Positions 8,236 through 14,854 of a stretch of DNA of 64,000 nt are shown piece by piece (position 1 is the stretch's first letter; every line of letters starts with the position of its first letter). The notes beneath the pieces were generated by a model, which was not told where the DNA came from, did no database searches, and saw nothing but the letters and a program-made list of their open reading frames with translations. A program made the position numbers and the translations under genes. Source of the stretch: Deltaproteobacteria bacterium (lineage in GTDB: Bacteria > Myxococcota_A > Polyangia > Polyangiales > Polyangiaceae); contig VGRJ01000003.1 of NCBI GenBank assembly GCA_016875405.1, forward strand, positions 1-64,000. Reading direction: 5' to 3'.

Positions 8236-10689
8236 ATGGTGTGGTGCGGTACCCTCATGAGGCACGCAGAGCTCTCCTTCGAACACGCCGTCTCCTCGCT
8301 CGAGGTCCGTCGCATGCGTGTTCGCGAGGCCATGAACGAGCTGTTCGAGGTCCGCGTGATGGCGCGCTCGCTCGACGAGAACCTGTCGCTGTCGTCGATC
8401 GTGGGGCACCGCGCGACCCTGCGCGTCTCGGGCCTCCTGCCGAGCGTGGGCGGGCGCAGCTGGTCGGGGCTGTGCACGTCGCTCCGCAGCGTGACCACCG
8501 AAGAGTCCTCCCACGGGCTCTCGACCTACGAGCTCGTGATCGTCCCGCGCCTCTGGCTCCTGACGCAGCGCCGCACGCACCGCCTCTACCAACACCTCAG
8601 CATCCCCGAGATCGTGCGCGCGCTCCTCGCCGAGTGGGCGATCGAGCCCGAGCTCCGCCTCGAGCCCGACGCCTACCCGAAGCTCGAGCTACGGACACAA
8701 GCAGGGGAGACGGATTTCGCGTTCCTGTCACGGCTCCTCGAGGAGTCCGGGATCTCGTACCTCTTCGAAGACGGCGGCGACTCATCGAAGCTCGTCCTCG
8801 ACGACACACCGTGGGAGGCGACGCCTCGCTCGACGGGGCCTTTGCCCTTCAGCGACGTACCTGCGCAAGCCCACGCCGCGCGGCTCCCCTTCGTCACCGC
8901 GCTCGGGGTGCACGAGGAGGCGCGCCCAGGCGCCGTCGTGCTGCGCGACTACGATCACCGAAACCCCCGCTTTCACCTCTTCGCCGCGGCCTTCGCCGGC
9001 GAGACGCACGAGCGCCAGTACGAGCAGTACCGCTATGTCCCCGGCGAGTTCACGCGGGAGGGAGAGTTCTCTTCCGGAACGCCCGTCGCGGATGATCTCG
9101 GCGTCGCAAGGAGCGACGTCAACTTCGGGGAAGCGCGGGCGCGCGTCGCGCTCGAGGCGCTGCGCAGCGGTCGACGCGTCGTGACCATGCAGACCAACGT
9201 GCTCGACCTCGGCGCCGGCTCGGTGTTCGCGATCGCCGGGCATCCGCGGGTCGAGGTCGGCTCGACCCCGTGGCTCGTGCGGAGCTTCGCGCTCGAGGGT
9301 GCGATCGAGCAGGAGTGGACGATGAGCGTCGAGGCCGTGCCGGTATCGGAGCCGTTCCGCCCGACACAGAAGACCCCGAAGCCCCGCGTCAACGGCCTGC
9401 ACGTCGCGGTCGTGGTCGGGCCGGAGCCGGGCTCGATCCCCATGACCGGCGCGCCGCTTCGTGCCCGCTTGCCGGGCATGCCGCCACCCGAGGGCGTCTC
9501 GCCGAGCATCCCCGGCGAGGACGTCTACGCCGACGAACACGGGCGTGTTCGCGTTCAGTTCCCCTGGGACCGCGAGAACCCGTACGGCCAGGCGAGCTCG
9601 GTGTGGATGCGCGTCGCGCAGAGCTGGGCGGGGCCAGGCCACGGGCTCTTCTCGATCCCCCGGATCGGGACCGAGGTGCTCGTCGCGTTCGTTGATGGTG
9701 ACCCCGACGCACCCGTGGTGGTCGGCTCGCTCCACAACATGGTGCAGCCCGCGCCCTACAAGCTCCCCGAGAACAAGAGCGTCACCACGTGGCGCACCGC
9801 CACGTCCCCCGGCAACACCGGCGCAAACGAGCTCCGCTTCGACGACACCGCGGGCCGCGAGCACGTCTACATGCAGGCCGAGCAGGACATGGATCACCTG
9901 GTGAAGAACGACAAGCAAGAGGCGGTCGGTCGCGATCGCGCGTCGTTCGTCCAGCGCGACGAGACGCGCGCGGTGGGCCACGACCTCCTCGACATCGTGA
10001 AGTCGAGCGCGACCCAGGCCGTCGGCTTGAACCTCGCGCAAGCGGTCGGGCTCGCACGCAGCACCAGCGTGGGTGTCGAAGACGCGACGCACGTCGGCTC
10101 GCGCTGGAGCGTCTCGATCGCGCGCGGGCTCTCCGCGAGGCTCGGACCGACGCTGGGACACCTCTTCGACGGGCCGCTCGGCGCCGTCCTCGGGGCCCCG
10201 GCGGCCTCGGTGCTCGGCGCGGTGACCAAGGCTCCGCTCGGTGGCGTGAAGGGCGGCGCAGGGGCCACGCTCGCGTCGTTCCGCAGCCGTGCGCCCGGAC
10301 TGGTCCTGCGAGCACTTGGCATCGGTCAATCAGTCGAGCACGTCGAAGGACCACCGCCGACCACCATCGAGATGGTGGACCGCCGCATCGAGCTCACCAC
10401 GGGAGAGGCGTCGATCATCCTCGACGGCCCAAACATCTCACTCCGGGCGTCGGGCAACATCGTGCTCGACGCGATGAAGAGCGTCTCCATCGTCGCCGAG
10501 GAGGAGCTCGCGCTCGCGGCCCGAGAGCGCATCGCCGCGCTGTCGCTCACCGACGACGTGATCCTCCAAGCCGCAAAGACGGTGCACCTGAATCCATTCG
10601 AGGCGTCGGGGTCGGCCTCTCCGCCGCGCAGCGAGACCGTCGCTTCGCCGCCGTTGCGGCGCTCGTCGTCTTCGGACAAGTCCGAGTGA
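8236..10689 (+). CDS. vgrG: VgrG/Rhs-element Vgr spike protein with an atypical C-terminal insertion
   Basis: About 817 residues. The gp27-like N-terminal region contains VREAMNELFEVRV, QAGETDFAFLSRLLEESG and RDYDHRNP. The gp5 OB-fold region contains DEHGRVRVQFPWDRENPYGQ, WMRVAQSWAGPGHG and FVDGDPDAPVVVGS. The spike stalk contains NELRFDDTAGREHVY and MDHLVKNDKQEAVGRD. This is the trimeric tip of a type VI secretion or related contractile injection system. At about residues 620-700 the stalk is interrupted by a Gly/Ala/Leu-rich segment (for example LGAVLGAPAASVLGAVTKAPLG) before beta-helix sequence resumes (ASIILDGPNISLRASG). Start choice is uncertain: ATG 8236, ATG 8257 and TTG 8203 are all possible. 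Two downstream genes may be its cargo or adaptors. Confidence 0.9.
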   Translation: MVWCGTLMRHAELSFEHAVSSLEVRRMRVREAMNELFEVRVMARSLDENLSLSSIVGHRATLRVSGLLPSVGGRSWSGLCTSLRSVTTEESSHGLSTYELVIVPRLWLLTQRRTHRLYQHLSIPEIVRALLAEWAIEPELRLEPDAYPKLELRTQAGETDFAFLSRLLEESGISYLFEDGGDSSKLVLDDTPWEATPRSTGPLPFSDVPAQAHAARLPFVTALGVHEEARPGAVVLRDYDHRNPRFHLFAAAFAGETHERQYEQYRYVPGEFTREGEFSSGTPVADDLGVARSDVNFGEARARVALEALRSGRRVVTMQTNVLDLGAGSVFAIAGHPRVEVGSTPWLVRSFALEGAIEQEWTMSVEAVPVSEPFRPTQKTPKPRVNGLHVAVVVGPEPGSIPMTGAPLRARLPGMPPPEGVSPSIPGEDVYADEHGRVRVQFPWDRENPYGQASSVWMRVAQSWAGPGHGLFSIPRIGTEVLVAFVDGDPDAPVVVGSLHNMVQPAPYKLPENKSVTTWRTATSPGNTGANELRFDDTAGREHVYMQAEQDMDHLVKNDKQEAVGRDRASFVQRDETRAVGHDLLDIVKSSATQAVGLNLAQAVGLARSTSVGVEDATHVGSRWSVSIARGLSARLGPTLGHLFDGPLGAVLGAPAASVLGAVTKAPLGGVKGGAGATLASFRSRAPGLVLRALGIGQSVEHVEGPPPTTIEMVDRRIELTTGEASIILDGPNISLRASGNIVLDAMKSVSIVAEEELALAARERIAALSLTDDVILQAAKTVHLNPFEASGSASPPRSETVASPPLRRSSSSDKSE

Positions 10690-10727
10690 GCGCGTCGACC
10701 TCCACTTTTTTCGAACGGAATCGCACG

Positions 10728-11402
10728 ATGTCCCAGAACGACCATGAGCTCGCGCCCGAAGCGCACGAGTCGCGCCGCGAGTTCGAGGAGGCCGAGGGGA
10801 TCTTCCCCGAGACGCCTCCGCCGGTGGGCTTCCCCGAAGGAGACGGCGACGCGATGGTGTGGCTCGCCCACCCCGCCGAGGATCTGCGTCGCCACCATGG
10901 CGTGGTCGTCCTCGCGCGGGGCGACGAGCTCGAGGCTTACGAGATCGCGATGTGGGCCGAGGAGAAGCCGGTCGATCGGCTGTTCGCGCTCGCGGGCTAC
11001 GCGCCGAAGAGGCCACCCGCGACGACCCACGGCCGGGTCGATCTCGAGCAGCAGGCGCTCGTGCCCGTGATGGGCTTCCGCGTGCCACCCTCGCAGCTCG
11101 CCGCGATCACGGCGCAGATGGAAGCGGCAATGGCGGGCAAGGGCGGCGGCTTCGCCTCGCTCGTGCTCGGGCAGCTCGGCTTTCATCAAGCCCACACGGC
11201 GTTCATGGCCGCGTGGGAGGCGGCCGCGTGCCCTCCCATCCTCGTCCGTCAGCCGCAGTGGGTGAGCGTTGGCGCGGGAGCCGGCGCGCCGATGCCGCTC
11301 GCGCTGTCGCTGCAGAAGCACCTCGGACATGGCGCGTCGCTCGGCTACTGGGAGGGCCGCGCGCTCTTTGACGTCGAGCCCGACGAGGGAGTCGAGCCAT
11401 GA
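10728..11402 (+). CDS. Unknown 224-residue protein of the vgrG operon
   Basis: Starts at ATG 10728, 38 nt after the vgrG stop, and ends overlapping the next gene by ATGA. The N-terminus is acidic and probably disordered (HESRREFEEAEGIFPE). It is followed by a compact domain (DAMVWLAHPAEDLRRHHG, VPVMGFRVPPSQLAAITAQM) and a region rich in Gly, Ala and aromatic residues (KGGGFASLVLGQLGFHQAH). No signal peptide or clear membrane helix is seen and no family is recognised. Its position between vgrG and a DUF3370-like gene, with coupled translation, suggests an adaptor, chaperone or cargo protein for this VgrG. Confidence 0.7.
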   Translation: MSQNDHELAPEAHESRREFEEAEGIFPETPPPVGFPEGDGDAMVWLAHPAEDLRRHHGVVVLARGDELEAYEIAMWAEEKPVDRLFALAGYAPKRPPATTHGRVDLEQQALVPVMGFRVPPSQLAAITAQMEAAMAGKGGGFASLVLGQLGFHQAHTAFMAAWEAAACPPILVRQPQWVSVGAGAGAPMPLALSLQKHLGHGASLGYWEGRALFDVEPDEGVEP

Positions 11403-12871
11403 GCACGCGGCCGACGAGCACGCAGGTCGAAGGCTTTCAGATCGCGGCCCCGCCGAAGCCGAAGGGGGCGCCAGAGCCCAAGTGGGACGAGCTCGAGCCG
11501 CTCCCTGGCGGCGGCGACGGCGTGCCGATCGTGATCTCGAACAACCCGGAGATCTTCACGGGGACGGGCCTCCTCGCAGGCTCGGTGCAGCCATCGGCGA
11601 GCTCCGCTCGCGGGACCACCCAGCCGCTCCCCGCGCTCACGGACTTCGCGTATTACCTGTTCCACATCAACCGGACGGGCGGCACAAAGCGCGTCTTCTT
11701 GCTTGCTTCGACCATCGGCGACTGGCCGGTCTCCGCCACGGTGAACGGCGCGCTGAACGCAAACGCCTGGTCGCCCGGGGCCTCTGCGTCGGTGCAGACG
11801 GCGAAGGCTCTGGTGACGCACTACCCGATCTCGCGCGTGGTCGACGTCCTCCCGGGCAAGCCGGCGGCGCTGGGCTACATCGACGTGCGGCACGGTCACT
11901 GCGTCGACGGCCGGTTCGTGGTTCGGTCGACGGGCGGGCTCCACGTAAGGGACGTCGCGGCTCCCTACGGGGCCTCGGCCGAAGACGCGCTCACCCTCGC
12001 AGGGGCACGCTTTGCGCCCGGCGAGATCAAGAGCCCGAACCCCGCGACGGGCGCGATGGGCCGCTGCGCAGGGCTCTACCGACACGATCGCTGGAGCGGC
12101 AGCGTCGCGCTCGAGATCGGCGAGACGCCCTTCGTGCGCGGCTTTCGCTTCGACGAGCGCGCCCAGGCGTTTCCGGGGCTCGCCACTTACCGCGACAGCG
12201 ATCCCAATTCGTCCGGGAATTACGGCTCGATCTACGAGCTCGAGCTGGCCATCACCAACGCGACGGGTCGCGAGGCGCTCGTGTCGGTCGAGTTCGCGAG
12301 CTACCCCGCGCAGATCGCTCCGAACGATCTGAAGGACTACTGGGCGTTCTTGGCGAAGCGGGGCTGGGCACTTCCCACGCGCCTCTGGGACGGGCCCGCG
12401 GCGGTCACCCTCGGCGGCAAAGAGCGCGTCGTCTCGATCTTCACCAAGCCGTCGAGCCCGAACGCGATGCGCTCGTCGCTCGCGAGCCGCGTCCTGTCCG
12501 CCGGCGCGAACGAGAAGCTCCGCCTTCGGATTCCCGTCCCGGGACTCATCTCCATCCCCGCGGCGATCTTGGTGCGCGCCACGGCGGCGAACGCGGGCGC
12601 GCTCGCCGAGAAGGAGAAATGGACGGGCAAGACGACCTCGCTCGCGTCGACATCGACCACGAAGACCGATGTGGCGACGAGTCGGCTCCGCGCGAAAGAG
12701 GCGTCGGCCGAGGCGCCTGCGTCGAGCGCTGCACCATCAAGCGCTGGACCGTCCACCGCTCCCCCGCCGATGACGGACGGAGCGAGGCCCGCTCCGCCGT
12801 CAAAGTTCAACCCCGAGGAGAGCTGGACGATCGCCTTCTTGAAGGAGCGCCGCCGAGCGCGGAGCGGCTAG
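11399..12871 (+). CDS. DUF3370-like protein, candidate VgrG cargo
   Basis: A 490-residue protein whose ATG overlaps the preceding stop (ATGA). Around residues 42-55, VPIVISNNPEIFTGTGLLAGS resembles the N-terminal signature of DUF3370 proteins, known mostly from cyanobacteria. Later parts (RVFLLASTIGDWPVSATVNG, YRDSDPNSSGNYGSIYELEL) also fit a beta-rich surface-type fold. The last 90 residues are Ser/Thr/Ala/Pro-rich and probably disordered. No signal peptide is visible, which would fit export by the injection system rather than Sec. The family assignment is from remembered motifs and is moderate; the function of DUF3370 is unknown. The gene ends in TAG. Confidence 0.6.
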   Translation: MSTRPTSTQVEGFQIAAPPKPKGAPEPKWDELEPLPGGGDGVPIVISNNPEIFTGTGLLAGSVQPSASSARGTTQPLPALTDFAYYLFHINRTGGTKRVFLLASTIGDWPVSATVNGALNANAWSPGASASVQTAKALVTHYPISRVVDVLPGKPAALGYIDVRHGHCVDGRFVVRSTGGLHVRDVAAPYGASAEDALTLAGARFAPGEIKSPNPATGAMGRCAGLYRHDRWSGSVALEIGETPFVRGFRFDERAQAFPGLATYRDSDPNSSGNYGSIYELELAITNATGREALVSVEFASYPAQIAPNDLKDYWAFLAKRGWALPTRLWDGPAAVTLGGKERVVSIFTKPSSPNAMRSSLASRVLSAGANEKLRLRIPVPGLISIPAAILVRATAANAGALAEKEKWTGKTTSLASTSTTKTDVATSRLRAKEASAEAPASSAAPSSAGPSTAPPPMTDGARPAPPSKFNPEESWTIAFLKERRRARSG

Positions 12872-12907
12872 CGCGTCGCGACGACGACGGGCGCGCCTAT
12901 GTCCTCG

Positions 12908-13246
12908 TCAGTTGACGCCCGGAAATGCGTCCACGTACTTGATCTTCACGTCGGGAAAGGCCGTGACGAACTGCACCTTGGTATCAGGGAAGCTCGTCAC
13001 CATCTTCCACTTGCCGCACTTGTCGGGGAACGCATCGACGACCTGCACCTTCACGTCGGGGAACGCGTCGACGACCTGCACCTTCACGTCGGGGAAGGCC
13101 TCGACCACTTGGATATTTCCGAAGAGCTTGTGGCCGTTGAAGGCGCAGGCGGATTTGTCGAAGCCGCCTCCGGCGACCGCAGACAGGGGCGAGCTCGCGA
13201 ACAGCGCGCAAGCCATGACGACGAGTGGGGCGAAGAGCGTCTTCAC
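12908..13246 (-). CDS. Secreted 7(1) septoil-knot domain protein
   Basis: 112 residues. A Sec signal peptide (PLVVMACALFASSPLSAVAGG) is followed by short repeats of the form VxVVDAFPDVK, about 11 residues each. They read NIQVVEAFPDVK, VQVVDAFPDVK (twice), CGKWKMVTSFPDTK, VQFVTAFPDVK and IKYVDAFPGVN. This repeat pattern, with the CGKWK break in the middle, matches the family named 7(1) septoil knot, predicted to form a deeply knotted beta structure. The cellular role is unknown. The GTG start has an AAGGA element 11 nt upstream and a TAGTCT -10-like hexamer at 13274-13279. It converges on the DUF3370-like gene and is divergent from the asparaginase gene. Confidence 0.75.
   Translation of the reverse strand: MKTLFAPLVVMACALFASSPLSAVAGGGFDKSACAFNGHKLFGNIQVVEAFPDVKVQVVDAFPDVKVQVVDAFPDKCGKWKMVTSFPDTKVQFVTAFPDVKIKYVDAFPGVN
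13032..13097 (-). repeat. Two 33-bp tandem units inside the septoil-knot gene
   Basis: Units 13032-13064 and 13065-13097 differ at only a couple of bases and encode two successive VQVVDAFPDVK repeats. Neighbouring repeats in the same gene are more diverged, so this pair looks like the most recent duplication. Confidence 0.7.
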
Positions 13247-13273
13247 GGTGGCGGATCCTTCTTTCGAGAATCG

Positions 13274-13279
13274 AGACTA
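13274..13279 (-). promoter_or_regulatory. TAGTCT -10-like element of the septoil-knot gene
   Basis: The minus strand reads TAGTCT, 27 nt before the GTG start. A Shine-Dalgarno-like AAGGA lies between them, so unlike several neighbours this gene would have a normal leader. Confidence 0.35.
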
Positions 13280-13359
13280 CACGAAGCTCAGGTGGCGCGT
13301 CGACCCGACGAGCGCTCGGCGTTGCCATGGCCGACGCCACCGAGCCGCCTTGAATCGAC

Positions 13360-13365
13360 TAGGCT
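13360..13365 (+). promoter_or_regulatory. TAGGCT -10-like element, 8 nt before ATG 13374
   Basis: TAGGCT, then eight bases, then the asparaginase ATG. The same hexamer with the same spacing precedes genes at 32857 and 41843. Initiation at or near the ATG would give a leaderless transcript; no Shine-Dalgarno sequence fits in the spacer. Confidence 0.55.
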
Positions 13366-13373
13366 CACGCCGC

Positions 13374-14315
13374 ATGCGTGACCTCGTCGTCGAGAGCCTC
13401 CGCGGCGGTCGCCGTGAGACGGTCCATCCCATCAGCGCCTGCCGCGTCGAGGGCGGGCGCGTCGTGTGGTCGGTCGGAGACGACGTCGCGAGCTACTGGC
13501 GCAGCGCCTCCAAGCCCTTCCAGCTCGAGACCTCGCTCGCGCACCTTCCCACCGAGGTCGTCGCGACCCTCTCGGACCAGGAGCTCGCGGTCGGGGCGGC
13601 GTCGCACAGCGGCGAGGACGCCCACGTCGCGCTCGTCCGAGCGCTGCTCGCGCGCCTCGGCGGCACCGAGGCCGAGCTGCAGTGCGGCGCCCACGCTCCG
13701 ATGCACGAGCCGACCGCGCGCGGCGTGCCGGTGCCGACGAACCTCCACTCGAACTGCTCGGGCAAGCACGCCTTCATGCTGGGCGCGTCACGACATGCTG
13801 GGTTTTCGCTCGATTACCGACCCGAGGACCATCCGCTCCAGCGGGCAAACCTCGCGCGACTCGACGACCTCGCCGGCGTCGCCCACGGGGTCTCGATCGA
13901 TGGCTGCTCGGTGCCGACGTTCCACGCGCCACTCTCGGGCAAGGCCCGCGCGTGGTCCCGCCTCGCCGAGGCGATGGCGCACGGCACGGAGCCCCTCGGC
14001 CGGATCGGCTGGGCCATGCATCGCGAGCCTTGGCACATGAGCGGAACCGAGCGCCTCGATCGCGCGATCGTCGCGTGCGCGTCCGAGCCCCTCGCAGTGA
14101 AGATCGGCGCCGAGGGCGTGTTCTGCATCGCGCTGCCGCAGCGACGCGCCGGCCTCGCCGTGAAGTGTCACACCGGCAACGGCGACGCGCTCGCGGTCGC
14201 AGTGAAGGCGGTGCTCCACGAGCACGGCGTGACGCTCGACGGTGACTTCACGTGGGAGCGCGTCCTCAACGTCCGCGGCGTCCTCGTCGGTGAGCGAAGC
14301 GCGCGCTGGCGATGA
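13374..14315 (+). CDS. Asparaginase II family protein (Rhizobium etli type)
   Basis: 313 residues matching the asparaginase_II family (thermolabile, serine-beta-lactamase-like fold, unrelated to the classical AnsA/AnsB). Characteristic segments are YWRSASKPFQ (SxxK-like nucleophile motif), GAASHSGEDAH, LHSNCSGKHAFM, SIDGCSVPTF, and the C-terminal KIGAEGVFCIALP and VKCHTGNG. The paired Cys in NCSGKH and DGCSVP correspond to the conserved cysteines that bind zinc near the active site in the R. etli enzyme. The expected reaction is L-asparagine hydrolysis to aspartate and ammonia in the cytoplasm. The start is fixed by TAGGCT 8 nt upstream; the longer open frame on the 5' side overlaps the divergent knot gene. 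Confidence 0.9.
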   Translation: MRDLVVESLRGGRRETVHPISACRVEGGRVVWSVGDDVASYWRSASKPFQLETSLAHLPTEVVATLSDQELAVGAASHSGEDAHVALVRALLARLGGTEAELQCGAHAPMHEPTARGVPVPTNLHSNCSGKHAFMLGASRHAGFSLDYRPEDHPLQRANLARLDDLAGVAHGVSIDGCSVPTFHAPLSGKARAWSRLAEAMAHGTEPLGRIGWAMHREPWHMSGTERLDRAIVACASEPLAVKIGAEGVFCIALPQRRAGLAVKCHTGNGDALAVAVKAVLHEHGVTLDGDFTWERVLNVRGVLVGERSARWR

Positions 14316-14376
14316 GGCGCGCGGCGGACGGACGTCGAGGCGTGACCGACGACCGAGGAGCGTGCGAGGCTTAGGC

Positions 14377-14787
14377 ATGATGCGCCCCCGAATGAAGAGC
14401 TCTGCTCCTCTCTCGCTCATCCTCGTGGTCGGGCTCTCTTCGGGCTGCGGACGCAAGGCCGGTACCACCAACGCGACCGCGAGCGCGACGGGCGAGGCGT
14501 CAGCCGTGCCCGTCGGCGTCCGCCACTCGTGCCTCGTCGGCGGTGACGGGCGACGCGCGACCTGTCGCGAGCTCCACGGCGACGCACCCGACGACCATGT
14601 CGCGGAGGCGAAGGCGACGTGCGACGGGCAAGAGGGGCAGATCGCCCAGAGCGCGAACCCCTGCCCCGCCGACTTCGTCACGCGCTGCGTGCGCCGCGAG
14701 CTTAAGGAGACTCGCTACGGCTACGAGCGCGCGCAGCTCGACAAGGAGCGCGCGCTCTGTGGCGGCGACGCCTTCACGGCTCGCTGA
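14377..14787 (+). CDS. Small lipoprotein of unknown function
   Basis: 136 residues. A basic N-terminus (MMRPRMK), a hydrophobic core and a lipobox ending SSGC predict an exported lipoprotein. A short Thr/Ala/Ser linker follows, then a domain of about 100 residues with five cysteines (HSCLVGG, ATCREL, ATCDGQ, NPCPADFVTRC, ALCGG) that probably form disulfides. No family is recognised. Starts at 14377, 14380 and 14392 would all keep the signal peptide. It is co-directional with, and 67 nt ahead of, another lipoprotein gene. Confidence 0.65.
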   Translation: MMRPRMKSSAPLSLILVVGLSSGCGRKAGTTNATASATGEASAVPVGVRHSCLVGGDGRRATCRELHGDAPDDHVAEAKATCDGQEGQIAQSANPCPADFVTRCVRRELKETRYGYERAQLDKERALCGGDAFTAR

Positions 14788-14854
14788 CCTCGACGCCGCG
14801 AGGGACCTCGCCCGCCACCACCCTCGCGTGTTCGCGTCGTGATAGAGCTTCATC

